Below, in pieces: positions 1 through 14,200 of a DNA stretch of 64,000 nt. The notes below the pieces were generated by a model. That model was not told where the DNA came from, searched no databases, and was given only the letters and a program-made list of their open reading frames with translations. Location: contig JAUTDP010000015.1 of assembly GCA_033439795.1 (NCBI GenBank), positions 744,001 through 808,000 of the forward strand, given 5' to 3'. How positions within the stretch are numbered: position 1 is the stretch's first letter; each line of letters begins with the position of its first letter. A program made the position numbers and the translations under genes. The DNA comes from Sordaria brevicollis (lineage: Eukaryota > Ascomycota > Sordariomycetes > Sordariales > Sordariaceae).

Positions 1-2416
1 GTGCCAGCGTCCTAGGGCGGGAATGACGGGAACCGACCGTTTGAAAAAGGATGGTGCCCGTCAAGGTGGAATCTTTTTTGTCTGGCAAACCCCCGTGTTT
101 GGTGTTTCAAGTTGCCATCCCCTGCCTCTTTGATGAGGAGGTTATCGTGGTTCACTTTGGTTGAGTTGAGATGCTTGTCCCCAATGGCAACGGACGGTGG
201 TCAACGAGCCGTCAGCACCAGTGTGTGCATGTGCTTGGCTTGGCCGCTGTGTCCGCGTGGTTCAAGCTGGTGATCCCGTTTCATCTAATGCTGTGCATAT
301 GTAAGCAAGCTGGTAGTAGTTCGCCATTTTCCACATCCCTCTTGCAATGCCCCAGGGCATATGAAAAAGGGGCAGGTCCCCGGTGGTGAAATGATTGCAC
401 AGAAAAAGGCTTTGCATCGTACAAATGTAATACAATATGTTGAACAAGAGTTCAAGTTGTTTGTCGTTCGTCCTGAGTGAAAAGGCAAGATTGTGAGCCA
501 GAGTTTGATCTCATCTTTCATCTCATGTTTCCCTTTTCTTTTGGAGAGTTTGTCGCAACGAACGCTCGCCCGTAACAAGGCGCAAGGCTTTGTCCAAAGA
601 TCCGGTGAATTATTAGTAGTTCTCGGTAGATGTCATTACCTGAAAGATACTATTAGTGTGGCAAAATACCGAGGACACTAACATTGATCGACGTCCTTGT
701 TAACACATCTACGGTAACAGGACTTTGTCTGAAGTGGTGGTCCCTTCCTCGCTCTTTTTCGCACCCTTCTGGGCTCTCTCCATGCGATCGACAGAATGAC
801 GGGTACCCCTGAAATGTGCCTGCCCCAGTGTTACTCCACCAGACGGGCGTGATGACCCAGCCAATGGTAGATCGCAAAGGCACATATTTTTGGCCAGGAC
901 TCTCATGATTGGTTCAATGACCCACCCAGCCTCCCTTTTTGTGGGTCGCAATTCAGGTGAGAGGTGAGAGATGACCGGGATGCATGTGCCTCTCGTTTCG
1001 ATTTTTGAATGATGCATCCCGAGGCCCCAGGCGTCAGGGGATTGGGCTCCATCGCGCAATTTCCAGCGGCCCCGTCGTCCTTTCCCCAACTTGCGCATTC
1101 TCTCCCGTTTTCGCCGTGGTGTCCGGGTCTCGACGGTCGCTCTCTCCAGCAGTCCAGTGCAGTGAGCTCCTGACATTCCGCCTGTGGTGTTGGTCTTTGG
1201 TCCCTTTTCTTGTCCCCTCTCTCAAACTCCTTTGCTCATCTGTTTTTGGGGGACGTGGTTCGTTTTTGAATCAAACAAAAAAACTCGCGGGCCACTCCTT
1301 GAAGTATTATCAATTGAACTCCTTTTCCCGTCTGCCAGGTTTCTGCGAAAGAAACCTCTCTTCCGTCGTCGTCGGTGCGTGCGTATCTCAAATACGCCCT
1401 CGGTACGTACCTGCACCACTGGACTGCAATAGCAACTTAGCAAGCACTGCAGTGCAATTGACTGCAGTTTGCACCTGCCGCGCCGTCCAGGGCCCCTGCC
1501 GCTCTCAGTGGACAGTGGTCTCTCCGTCTCGTCTTTCACAGGTCCGTTCTCTGGTTCTTGTTGCCTTCCCGTCAGACCTCCCCCCTCCCAGGCTCCCAGC
1601 CAGTCTGCCACTCAGTTTTGCCGCTCTTCCATTTTGTGTTCCCGCTCTCCGTCTCCCACACCACACACCACACACCACACCAAACCCACTCCCATTCCCA
1701 CTTCCACGGCCACTCCCACTCATTGCGCCTTTTCGCACTTTCGGCCGGCCGCTCCCTCTCAAACAAAACCACTTCCGCTCCCTCCTCCACACCCACACTG
1801 TCGCTCGTTCAATCCCGCTCCCTATTCTCGTGTGTGCGTGTCCGACGTTTTCCATCATTCGACCACAACACAATCATTATCCACGACGACCATAACGACA
1901 CCATCACGCTCACTTGCCCGGTCGCATCCACGACCCCCGACTGCCATCGAGAAAAAGAACCACACTAACCTTCGCGGCCCGCTCCAGCGCACCGTCGTCG
2001 AGTCATAGTCACTGCGTCGACCGACACCGACTGGAACAAAGGCAATGTCCAGCCACTCGTGACCTCGTCAACCATCATCGTCAAGGAAACGCCAAGGACT
2101 CATTCAACAAAGGAGAAAGGATACAAGAACAGGAAAGGGTTATCGCCATTTCATTGCAGCGACTAGTCGACCTTCGCTTCATTCGCATCCCGTCATTTGG
2201 TTCGACACCCAAGGGGGCTAAATCCCTCTTCGCCCTTCACCCATAGTGTAAGGGTTCTGCAAAGAAGTCAAACGTCCATCGGGTTCTTTAGAAACGACAA
2301 AGACACCGACGCACTGAATTCTTCGACAACCGTTCACGACATTTCCATCGTCTGACCCTCGCCGCACTTCCGATACCAAATATCGCTTACGATACCCACA
2401 ACGCACCGCCTTCACA
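1..2416. other. Intergenic region upstream of the WSC gene
   Basis: No convincing gene is seen here. Open frames are present but are low in complexity (Pro/Ser/Thr/His-rich) and overlap on both strands. The stretch 1560-1960 is strongly pyrimidine-rich on the plus strand and has a short CACAC repeat near 1660-1685. This is typical of a long promoter or 5' leader in filamentous fungi, so part of it probably serves the WSC gene that starts at 2417. Confidence 0.5.
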
Positions 2417-3466
2417 ATGAAGTACTCGATATCCCTGGTGTTGGCAGCTCTTGCTGCCAACTGTATTGTTGCTGCATCGCATCATCCTTTTGATACGCTG
2501 CTTGCGAAGCGAGACAACCCAGAAATCAAGAAGAAGACGAAGGCCATCATGGGTGCCGCAACACCACAAGGCTGCTTCTCTGATACCGGCGACATGAACC
2601 TCACCAGAACCATCACGCCAGATAAGCCCTGGAAAGACCCCTCGGAGCCGGCGGACGCAGAACCCAAGACAGGAATGTCATCAGGCCTTTGCGAAAGAAT
2701 TTGCAAAGCAGCCGACAAAAAGTCCTTTGCATTGGCCAACACGAACGAGTGTTGGTGTGGTCAAAGTTACCCTCCTTTGATCTATGAAACGGATATGAAG
2801 AATTGCAACTTTCCCTGCAGCTTGTATGCACCTGATGCATGTAAGTTATCAGCAATAGCACGATGACAATGGCCTGACACAACGCTGACAATTTGATAGG
2901 CGGCGGTATGCTTAGTAACGGCACCCTTCTCTACAATGTTTGGAACACGGGCATTGGTCTCAATGTGATGTACTTGTCACCCACGGTGAGCACCACTAGC
3001 GCCGCACCTAGCTCGACAGGCACAGTTGCACCTACCAGCTCTTCGGCTGGCGCCACCGAACCGACCCCAAGTAGCTCCGAGTCGAGTGCACCCGATGAGG
3101 AAAAGAAGGGCAAGAGCAACACTGCTGGAATCGTGGCAGGAACCGTGGTTGCAGTTGTTGTCGTTTTGGCTATAGTTGGGGGTGTCTTCCTCTTTATGCG
3201 TCGCAAGCGTAACAAGGAAATCGAGGATGAGCATCGCCGCAACGCTGCCGTCAATGCTTTCATCGGCAAGCCGCCCAGCACCAGCGATGGAATGTCCATG
3301 GCCGACGCCCGGCTCGACCCTGTCCTCGTGCAAAGAAGACTGAGCGATGGCAGCATCGCCGACAACCAAGATTACTCTAGGAGGATCCTTCGCGTACGTG
3401 CTTAAACTATGGTGAACCATCAATCACTGAAACTGACGAGCTCTCTACTAGGTTACAAATGCATGA
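2417..3466 (+). CDS. WSC-domain cell-surface sensor-like membrane protein
   Basis: Spliced model of 310 aa: exons 2417-2840, 2900-3393 and 3452-3466. Introns of 59 and 58 nt have GTAAGT and GTACGT donors and TAG acceptors; phases fit. A signal peptide (about residues 1-21) is followed by a WSC-type Cys domain (about 48-160) with GCFSD, SGLCERICK and CWCG blocks and a DACGGG block completed across the first splice. Next come a Ser/Thr/Pro-rich stretch, one membrane helix (about 224-246) ending in MRRKRNK, and a cytoplasmic tail. The last exon adds only four residues after RRILR. This architecture is that of fungal Wsc/Slg1 sensors, which report wall stress to Rho1 and the cell-integrity MAP kinase cascade. 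Domain assignment is strong; the sensor role is inferred from family. Start chosen at the first ATG before the signal peptide. Confidence 0.88.
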
Positions 3467-6400
3467 TCAAGTCACCAATTGACGACGAAACCCAAAAAAG
3501 GCTTGCCTGTATTATACTCTTTCTTCACATCCGCATACTCGGCGTTAGGGAAACATTTCGGCTTGTCACTGGTGGATCGATCGCCCGAACGATGGCTCCT
3601 GGGCAGGCAATTCTTGGTGCGAGGAAGGCGGATTCCGGGCACAAAATGGATGTGACCCTCGTGAATCTGCCAGCCTCGGCGCTGTTCTCTCCTTTACTCC
3701 CGTTTACATATTAACCTTTTTGGTCGTCCTTCAATGAACGATTTTCTTTCCGATATATGAGAATCTGCCTGCTCGGGGTGCTGTACGACTTCTGCCCACC
3801 AGTCAAGATGGGAGTGGTTTCCACTCGCTTGTCTCCACCGAGCTGTCAAGCCGTGCTATGCCGAGAAGGAATGGTCTTTCTCGAGCTTTGCCTCCCTCTC
3901 GCTGTCACCCGCTGGTATGCGTGCTGTTTTGAGGCCTTGGGTTTAATAAAGGCTTAGAAGTTCCCATTTCCACGGGTTACAGTCTTTCTGGCGATGCGAT
4001 TTCCTTTTGTCGAGGCATGCAGGACCTATCCAATCTCGGAGAAAAGCTGGCTTTAGAACACGGATAATGGTACTTGAATTTGAAGCATCATCTGCGCTAT
4101 TTTTGGAAGGGACATGGCGACGAACAACCATACGGGCGAGGAAATATTTGCTGCTGGGTAACATACAAAGCATGTTATGTCATGCTGGTTATACTTGAGA
4201 GCTGGGTTGGACGTGGGCTAGAGCGATAGAGAGAGATCTGAAACTTCGGGGCAAAAGGGAAAAATTACGATACGGCTGTGGTTTTATCTTGCAGCAGCTT
4301 CTCCTTGCTGGCTGTATACGGCACGGTTGTGTGTGTTGTTGTTGCATGGGGCGCATGTGTCGGTCGGGTTGTGCTTTTTTCGCAGCTTTTGCTTGCTAGC
4401 TTGATATGTTGTTTTTATAGTTGCTCTTAGATAGTAGTGGTTTTGTATTGAGATATCCCAACCTTGAATTCTGCGCGGTTATTTTTCCTGTCATTTCCTT
4501 CTGTCATATTCTGCTTCATGTCCAAGATGATGTATTTGTCAAGAATCTCTTTCTGAAAACCATTTCAAGTCTTATGCTACATGCTCTCGTGTGCTCTGGG
4601 GTAGATACTTGAAGTATGACATACAACTCCAAAAAACACATCGTCTCCATACAGACACCTCTTCCGTTTCCCTTGTCACGTGTCCCTCCTCCTCTCGATC
4701 GCACTCATCCGAAGCGACACTCAATACCAAAACCAAAAACGAAGACGAACCCTTTCAATCCGTCCAGCGCCACACGGAACATCGGCACGACTCAATTCCC
4801 AAGCGGAGTAGTACCAAGAAACCCCTAAAATCTTCGCCTTTGCCCCCCTAGACTGTGATCGACAAATGCCCAGCTTCATAAACCACGGAATAATCCAGGG
4901 AGCTCCAGGGAGCTCCAGGTAGACCGGGTTGGAACACGACGGCGTTGCCGCGAACCTTCGAAGGGCGAAAAATGAACTCAGAAACGGGACTGGGGAAAAA
5001 CAAGAGGCACCAGTAACGTTGCCCAAACACGCTGCCTTTAAAGTTTGAACTGGGTTATCAAAGACACCTAATGTTATGGATATTAAATGGATATAGGTAG
5101 GTCACGCGACTCTTGTTGTTTCAAATGAGGACTGGAGTATTAAGGACTTTGGCGGGGTTGATGGGTTGGTAGATTACACTTTCTAGGTAGCTACTGTACA
5201 TACTTCAAAAGGGCGCAAATGGCGCTTCGTACCATGCATCAAAACTACTGACCCTCGATTCGATACCTAACCCACAGCAAACAATTGTTCTCGTCGATCC
5301 GGAGAAGCAGCAAGCAGGGCGTTGAGGTTCTTCTTCTTATCAGGACTCCAATGACCTAACTGAATGTTTTTGCTCGAGCACCAAGTCGGTATGGTAGTTG
5401 GTCGTTTGTCTCGAGTAGACGGTACCTTACCTAAGCTCGAGGTAATTACCTAGTCGCGGGAGGGCGGTTGCTTCTTTCCTTCTATCTTTCCTTCCTTCCT
5501 TCCTTCCCTTCCTTCATTAAGGTACCGTAAAGAAGTCTGCAAGTAGATGGTTCTTTCCCTGAACATTTTTTTTCTTTTTCGTGGAATGAAGAAGTCAGGG
5601 AATTTTTGCTGTCCCCACTGTAAGTAACTTAGATTTCGCTCCCAATCCAAATTTGTTCCATTGCTACTGCTGTGTGGTTCTTCGTCCACTCGTTCATAAC
5701 TTCGACCTTTTTCATTTTTCCAACATGCCATGAAATCTGAGATACCGGTCTTGCCTGTTATGACACTCAGCTTTCCGAACTTTCATTGCCATTTGCTCGG
5801 ATAGTCTGGCCACACTAGACATTAGACCGACCGGCTCAATGGAGCATCTGGGCTAATGGAGTTGAGATTCTTCCACCGAAGTATGTACATGTAGACGAGT
5901 TTCCATTTGATCATACTCCCCAGGCCATTTTCCGGCAATACTGCTGTTCCCCTTCTATTCCTTTCAAGTCCAAGAGCACAAGAAGAGTCGGACTAACGTA
6001 ATGACTTGTTGCTTTCACAGTCCCTTGACACTCTGCTCGATGCTTCCTACACAGCTACCGAAACACAACTGCCCGGTCGCATCCGCTCAAAAATCCATTC
6101 GCGTGCCTCCTGTCCGCGGTCTTACGAATCCGAGAATCGAGTCTCTGTGTTTCACCATCTCACCGGCTCCTTTTCAGAATCAGAACCAGCATCAGACGGT
6201 CCCGACCCGTCGCATCGGGTCATATATGCAATACCTTCTGGCGTACCGATGCCAACCATGGAAAATTCAGCAAATGTTGGAGCTTGGATGATTTTCATCC
6301 TAACTTCTGGAATGAGTCGTATGCTTCCTGTCGGAGGGTCAAGTACATATGCACCTACCTTCTAGGCTAACCTGCATGCAGTCAACTCCCATGATACTGC

Positions 6401-6831
6401 AGCTTAGTATTATTCATCAGAGGTGAGAGAGGTCAGAGGATGTCGCATACCTTCGTCCAGACTGTGGTCGACCACTCACCTGATTTCAGATCGAACCTAT
6501 TGCTGACTGAGAATAGAAGATTTTGTCCTGGCCATATAGACTACACTTTGTCTTGGCCGGCAGTCATTGCCTGGTATTACCGGCGAGTTAACAACAATGA
6601 AGGGACTCAGGTCAGTAATCATCAAAACAGCATTCTAATCAATCACAATGAGGTCAAATCCTGAACCAAAATCTTCGCATTACGGACGGTATGTAAATCC
6701 CGCAATTCCGATCTTTTTCTCAATACGCCCATTTTCTATGATCCATGTGACCACATCCGAACCCTCCCACCCATGTCGATTAGACACGGCCACACGTCTC
6801 TGCACCCTTAGCCTGATGGCCAACACCTTTC
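3467..6831. other. Intergenic region, no supported gene
   Basis: About 3.4 kb without a convincing coding region: open frames are short and lack recognisable domains or splice-consistent extensions. It contains a TTCC microsatellite (5472-5516) and a short tandem repeat of a GGGAGCTCCA unit near 4897-4919. It separates the WSC gene from the first secreted-protein gene. Confidence 0.5.
5472..5516. repeat. TTCC-type microsatellite
   Basis: Imperfect run of TTCC/TTCT units, read directly from the sequence. Confidence 0.8.
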
Positions 6832-7568
6832 TCATATCTGGCGACGCAGATAGATTTGAATGTCTGGGTTGAAATCCTCAAAGGCGAGTCCGCCAGTTCT
6901 GCCACCCCAGGTGCAAGCGTCTGTTCAAGAAGTTCCAACATCGTCAGTATCATGTCCGGCCATCTCGCCTTGGATCTAAATAGAAAAGGCTACGTACCCA
7001 TGATGTGTCCACCGCCAATGGCAAGTTGCTGACTGAAATTTTCCAGAACAACCCAGATGTTAGCAGTGATCAGAAGAAGACGACGGCGACGTGTGTCCAA
7101 AGTTATAAGAGCAGGGCGAAAAGTATCTTACGCTGTAGCGACCTTCGGCCCATCAGTCCCCGATACGGCAACCAGCTCCACATTAGGTATGTCATTGCAA
7201 AGAGTGACCGATTTGGCGTACCCGCTCCAGGAATAGGTCACACCGTTGCCGAGCGCCGCGAGGCTGCTCACGCACATGGCTGCGGGGTTGACCTCAGCCC
7301 GGGTGTATTCACTTGTATAGCATTGCACCGAGAACCGTTTAGCTTTTGTGCCGCCGGTCTGGGTAGACGTGGTGGCGTTGACGCTTTGATAGTAGGCCTC
7401 CACGGCTTGCTCGGGGGTGAGGGCTTCTACATCGGGGTTGATGATATCGTCTACCCACTGGGAAAACTTGAAAGGCCTGACCTCCGTCGTGGTGGGAGCG
7501 GCGGTGGTTGGCGCGGCGGCAGCGACAGTCGCAAGGACGGCAATGGTGGCAAGCTTTGTGGTAATCAT
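6832..7568 (-). CDS. Small secreted pro-protein, paralog A
   Basis: Spliced model of 186 aa: exons 7568-7132, 7032-6998 and 6920-6832; introns of 99 and 77 nt with GTAAGA and GTACGT donors and TTTCAG and ACAG acceptors. Signal peptide about residues 1-19. The pro-region contains RPFKFSQWVDDIINPDV and LTPEQAVEAYYQSVN, followed by Lys77-Arg78, a likely Kex2-type site. The mature part starts FSVQC, and the C-terminal block GGHIMDACTWGG is rebuilt across the second intron. The two paralogs at 16184-16918 and 18908-19680 share the pro-region, the Lys-Arg site and the DACT[WY]G block. The middle exon is only 35 nt. I do not recognise a named family; an Hce2/KP4-like fold was considered on spacing alone and is weak. 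A TATA-like box lies about 110 bp upstream. Confidence 0.85.
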
Positions 7569-7675
7569 TTTGGAGTTGCTGAGTTTGAGGAGGGATGTAA
7601 TTCTTTGGAAAGAGAAGCTAATGTGTAAGATAGGGAAGCAACTCATGACTTGGGGTTCAGGGTGGCCCTTCGTCC

Positions 7676-7683
7676 ATTTTATA
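7676..7683 (-). promoter_or_regulatory. TATA-like box of secreted paralog A
   Basis: TATAAAAT on the minus strand, about 108 bp upstream of the start codon at 7568. Paralog C has a TATAAAT about 135 bp upstream of its own start. Confidence 0.4.
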
Positions 7684-8027
7684 CTTTGGATTTCCCAATC
7701 ATTAGGACACGTGCATGACCTGAGACTTAATCCTCTCCTCCGTATAGTTGCGCCGCCGTCATCATTCCGAGTTGACTTCAAAAGATGTAAGTCTTCTGCG
7801 AGCCGAGCCGCGAGCGGAAGCTAGTATGTCTGGCGGCCGCCGCCTATAAGCACTACTGCAAAGACCCTGCCTTTCTGTCCCTTGCCTTACCCAAACCCAG
7901 CAATTCCTATCACTTTCTGCATGGGAAACAATCCACAGTTAGAGATGTTGCCGCCTAATACCACTTGATTGTGTCCTCAAGTTCACCGCTCTTCCTGTCG
8001 TGGTATCATTGCCTGTTACGTGCCAAG

Positions 8028-8201
8028 TATTGAAGCCATTCACATGTCTTGGCATAGTGGATACGATCCACACATAGTTTCCCTTATATATATAGCTAGA
8101 CTTCGTCTCCCTCCTCTCTTGCTCTTTCTCTCTTCAATCAATTAAACTTCACTACTATATTTTCGCCTCCCTCACGTAATACTCATCCGTATAATTTAAT
8201 A
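8028..8201 (+). repeat. 5' LTR of the Copia element
   Basis: 174 bp, colinear with 14873-15046. Starts TATTGAAG (probably originally TGTTGAAG) and ends AATTTAATA, where the right LTR keeps AGTTCAACA, so the undamaged ends would be TG...CA. Confidence 0.93.
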
Positions 8202-8213
8202 GGTTATAAACCC
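8202..8213 (+). other. Primer binding site for an initiator-tRNA half
   Basis: GGTTATAAACCC directly follows the 5' LTR. With two G-to-A changes reversed it equals GGTTATGAGCCC, the complement of GGGCUCAUAACC, the anticodon arm of initiator tRNA-Met. Copia-type elements are known to prime from an internal initiator-tRNA fragment rather than from the tRNA 3' end. Confidence 0.7.
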
Positions 8214-11200
8214 GGTAACGCTTACGCGTTATATTCGATTCAATTAAATTAAAAGATCCTTACCTACCCCCTCCTTCCTTTTCCTCCCTTAATTTTCCTT
8301 ATTTCTTTTATTTTTCTATTACTTCGATATAATTTATATTCGAAAGGTTTTTACCTCCCTTATAAGATATAAAACGCCGTTACTAATATAACCGCGGTCT
8401 ATAACCTAAATTAACGTACAAACCGCTTAGCGGTCAAAGATTCGGCAATTTAAAACGTAAAAGTATCGCATTATAAATATATTAATTTTTTACAAATTTT
8501 ATTATATAATTTATTACGGATTCTACCTAAAATTATTATATTTTTCTTATAATTTAATAAAATTAATATATTTATTAATAATATCCGTTTTACTTTAATA
8601 AAAGCGCAATTTTTTTATCGAAAAGACCGTTCTCGATTATTTAAATATTTTATTAGCGTATAACGTATAGTTAATTCCTATATCTATTCCGTTATCCGCT
8701 AGTAATAGCATTTATTATACTTCGTAATACGATTATTAAATACCTTAAATATTTATATTTATATTTATATTTAAAGTTTAGTATACTTACCCTATAAAAG
8801 ATTTTTAATAAATTTCGAATAGAATATATCGGTATAACCTCCGGCCGCGCCCTATAAAATTACTTATTATATACTAATATTTATATTATAATTTCGTATA
8901 TTTATTAAAAGAAATTACTATTATACTATATATTTTCCGTCCTTTATTTTAAAATTTACTATTTATTATACTATTACTTCCCACTTTTATTACCTCTCTT
9001 TTTAATATTATTATTAGCCCTATTCTATTTTTACTTTTAAATTCTATTAATATTTAAAACTTTACTATTAAATTACTTATTCCCCCGATTCCTATTACTC
9101 CTTCGGCTCTTATTATTCCTCCAATTCTTATTTCTCCTTCGTATCCGAATACTTAACTTCGCCGTTTATTTAAATTATAAAAATAATTAATAAATCCTTC
9201 GAAAAATTTCTCGACGTCCTATTCCTTAAAAATAATAGCCGCAATTATATACTATAACGTAAATCCTTCTCGGCCCTTATTATATCGCGTTCGACTTTTA
9301 ATATTTATAACGACCCCGCACCCTTTAAACTTCGTAGCGGCGCCCTTAATTAAAAGAATGAAAAAAAATACAACGTTTAATAAACCGAATAGCGCTAATA
9401 ACTACGTACCTTTATTTTAAAGTTCGCCCTTACTATTTATAACGATTTTAAAAATATTAGTTACGAAACCGTTTATATAACCTTTAATTAGGCTTAAAGT
9501 AAATACTATCTACGTAATATAAAGGGTTATCGCAATATTTTCGCGCGCTTTTATAAATTCTTTTTAATTAATTATAATAGTATTATTACGGATTTCGCAA
9601 ATAAAATCTAAATTATTTAAGAGGAATTAATTAAAATAAATCCGGAATATATTAAATTTTAAATCCTTTAATTAATCGATTACTTCCTCTTTGGGTTAAG
9701 CCTAAAATATAATACTTTTATATTTCGGTTTATTTAAAATTATTTTATTTTACCGGAATAGAATAATTTAAACGTTATAATTTATTATATTATTATATTC
9801 GATTAAATTAAGTATATTACTAAAATTAAAGAAATATTAATTAATTAATATTAGGATTAAAATAAAGAAAAAAAAAAGATCTATTTCGATTTATAAATTA
9901 CTTTAATCGCTTATATTTTTTAAAACCCCTCTTTATTTAAATTTAAGAATATTAATAAACGCGCCTATAATTCGGGTTCTATAAATAAAAAATAGAAATT
10001 ATATTCTCTCTATAAAATACTTAATTATAATAATAAGCGTTATAGCGTTTAATACCCCGAAAAGTATATTAATAAAAATTAAAGCGACGTTTTTAAAGCT
10101 ATTTCGTTAAATACCTAACCCTTTACCGCTATATTAATCGTAATAAATTTAAACGAAATATTCGATAATAAAGAATTTTTAAAAAACTTTCGCCTTAATA
10201 AACGTTTACGTACTAATTAGGGTATACCTAATTTATAATCCCCTTTTTCGAATATTATAAATTTAATAATATTCGGTATTATTACCGACCTATATTCTTT
10301 TTCTACCCCCGTACTATTTTTAATTTCTTTTATTTTCCTAGGGGGAATACCGTTTAATTATATTTCCCAACGGAACGCCTAAATATTACCCTATAACGTC
10401 CCGCTATTTACTTTTAATTTTATTCTACTTATTCCTATAACGTCCAAAACTATATCCTAACGAAGGGGAACTCCGACCGAAGCCTTCGCCAACCCCTTAC
10501 CTACTTTTAATTTTACTTTTTTTACTTTCGTATTAATTACGCTTTTAATATTAAATTTTTAAAATATTATTTTAACCTTTATTAACGTAATTTTAATTAC
10601 TAATTAATTTCTAAACGTATTATCCCCTCTTAATTCTAAATTCGCTAATAGGGTCGTCGTTTTATCTATATTTAAAGCCCACTATAATTTTCTATATAAT
10701 TTCTAATATATTATTATTATCGATTTAAATATTATTAATTATATATTTTATAATAAAATTAATTTTCGGAATTTGCATCCCTATATTAGCCTTTTAATTA
10801 TAAAGATAAATAATATAGAAATTACCCTAAAAAGGACCGGCACTTATATATTTCGAATTACTATAAGTAAAAACGCTTCGTTTATTTTCTTCGAAGGAAT
10901 TTACTATTTACTAAGGATAATTTATAACTTTCTTTCTATTTTATAATTAAATTATAAAAACTTCGTCGTAATATTCGGAAACGGTATCGCTATCGGAGTA
11001 TATAATTATAAAATCCGCTTTAAAAGCTTCGAAATTAATAGCGTTTACGTTTTAAATTAATTAACTTCCAAATTCAATTTCCAATTATACTTTACCCTTA
11101 CTACTTACGCCGTAAAATATAAACAATTTAAAATCTAATATAAATAACTAACCCACTTTAATAAATTAAATATTATTATACTCCAATTTATAATTACTAA

Positions 11201-14200
11201 TATTTACCCTATCCCCAATTCCTATTTCTATAATAAATATACCTTAAAGCGGCTTAAATAAATTCCTTATAAAATAATAATACGTAAAGGGAATCGGCCC
11301 TTCGAATATATTTATATTAATATATACGGCCTATTCTATTTTAAAAATTTAAAAGGATAAAAGTACTAAATTACAATTACGGATAATTTTACCCAATTCG
11401 TATAATATTATACTATTAAAATAAAAGATAAATTTCCGGATATTATCGAACGATAATACTATAAAATTAATAGGCTTAAACGCCCCGTATAATATATATA
11501 TTTAAATTAGGCTAACGAAAATATTAGCGGGAAATTTTAATATTAATACCGGAACCGCTTTATAATATTCAATTATTCTATAATTAATTAATATTAGTAA
11601 AACGGTATTACGGAACGTCTTAATAAAGTTTTATAAAAACGTATTATTATTATTCTTTTCGCCGGAGATTTCTACTATCGCTTTTAGCCAATCCTATTTT
11701 AAATAATCGTATATCTTAAAAATAAATCTCTTAATCGAATAATAAATAAAACTCTATTCGAAATATAATTCGGCCTTAAATTTAATTTCTCCTATTTTAA
11801 GGTTATTAGCGCCCCTTACTATTATAAATTTATTAATACAAATTTTCTAAGAAAATTAACCCCTATAGCCGGCCGAAGTAAATTATTAAACTATAAAGGA
11901 TTAATTAACTATATTATCCTTACAAATAATAATAAAATTATTAATATTAATAATATAATTATTAATAAAATATACGTATATATTTTTATTAACCCAATTA
12001 CTACCGACGAAGAAAATTTATTAAAATTACTACCCTCCCCTTCTACGCCCGTACTAACGTTTAATTATTTTAATACCTCTATTACGGTTTTTAATATTAA
12101 TAACCCTTCGATCCCTATATTTTCCCCTCTTCTTATAATCCCCTTTCCTAAATTAAACGTACCTAATACTATAATAAAAAAGTACTTAAACTCCTTAAAT
12201 ATCCTTTCCGCTACTTCTTCCTTACCTTCTTAATTAAAGGGAATTCCTTTAAATTTTAAATCCGAATTGGGTACGGATTACGAAAGAGCTTTAATACTAC
12301 AATCGGGGGGAAATCCTAATTTAATTACGCCGCTTTTATATTAACTTACATTCTCCAATTTACCTTTTTTACTACTCTTTAACGTTTAATCCTTCTAACC
12401 TTCTCTCTTAAAAAATTTATTATAATACCCCACCTTAATAATATTACTTAAATCTTTACTTATATTCGATACTATTTATATTAGCAGTAATTTAAGCCTT
12501 TTCGACCCTAACTACCTATATTCTATTATAAATCGCTACTTTAAATTCTATCCCCTAAATTTTATTATTTTCGATAAATAATAATTATTATTAATAATTA
12601 TAAACGGATAGGAACTTAATTTATTAATTTTTATTACTTTTATTATCCTATTTACTATAAAACTTTAAATACTTCGAAAAGTTAAATAACGTCCCAATTA
12701 ATTATAATAATTCGAAATTATATAAACCGAATATAATTCCCTTATTAAAAATAAAATTTAAATATTTATCCTATTTAATATCGGCTAATGATTTCTAATT
12801 AGAAAATAAATTTATAAATTTAAGATTAATCCTAATAACGAAGTCTTTCGCTATAAAATTCGTTGGGTAGTCCGTAATTTTAAATAATAAGAAAGGATTA
12901 ATTATAATAAAATTTTCGCTTTAATTATAAAGCCTATAAATTATAAATTTATTTTCGTACTTACCGTTACCTTCGATTTAGAATTAAAATAAATAAACGT
13001 TTAGACCACTTTTCTTTATAGCCTTATTAAAGAAGAAATTTACGTAATATAACCGCCCGGTATCGTTATAAATAATTTAAAAAGGTTTTATAAATTTAAT
13101 TACGCCCTTTACGGATTAAAGTAAAATCCCCGCGTATAATATAATATTTTAACCACTTTCCTTATTAATTTCGGTTTTAAATTACTTTTATCCAATATTA
13201 CTATTTTTAATAAAGGAATAATTTTTATTACTATTTATATCAACGATTTATTTATTATAAACCCTTCCAAATTTAAAATTTAAACCCTAAAAAGCGCCTT
13301 TAATTAACGTTTTAAAATAACCGATATAAATTTATATTTATATTATTTAAATATATTAATTACCCGTAATAAATTAAACCGTACTATCCGATTTAATTAG
13401 AAAACTTATATTAAAAAAGTATTCGAAAATTTTAATATACTTAATAGTAAATTAATATTAATATTTATAAAAATAAATAAAGTATTTAAACCTCCTAAGG
13501 ATTTTCGAATTTCCGATAATAATAAATATTAATACGCCCACGCTATTAATTCGCTTATATATATTATATTCGGTATATAATTAAATATCGCTTTCGTAAT
13601 ATCCTTTTATAGCCGCTACCTTATTAAACCTACTAAAATATATATTATAATTGTAAAACGTATCTTCTAATACCTCCGATATACCTTAGATTATTATTTT
13701 ATTTATATATTTAATTCTATTTTTAATCCTAAATATACCCTTTTAAATTACTTTAATTTTAATTAAAGCGGATATAACGCTACTAACCGGTCTATTAAAG
13801 GATATATTTTCTAAATCGGTAGCGCTTTTATTAATTAATCTTTTAAATATTAATAAATTATTACCCTATCCTTTTGCGAAGTAAAAATTATAATATAAAT
13901 TTAAACGTTTAAAGAAATTATATAATTTAGACAATTATTAATCGATTTTACCTACGTACTTACCTAAGCTACTTTTATTTATTATAATAATTAAAGCGCT
14001 ATATAATTTACGAATAACCTTTAATATTATTCTAAAACGAAATATATTAAAATTTAATATATATAATATTATAAAGTATAAAATTATAGCGAAATTACTT
14101 TTAAATATATTCCTATAACCGAATAAATAGCCGATATTTTTATAAAGGCCCTACCTAAGGACGTTTTTTAACGCTACTACAAATCCCTTAGGGTATTCCC

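Noticed and set aside
984..2246. Several 110-303-codon open frames upstream of the WSC gene
   Set aside because: Low-complexity Pro/Ser/Thr/His composition, overlapping in all frames; fits a pyrimidine-rich leader rather than protein.
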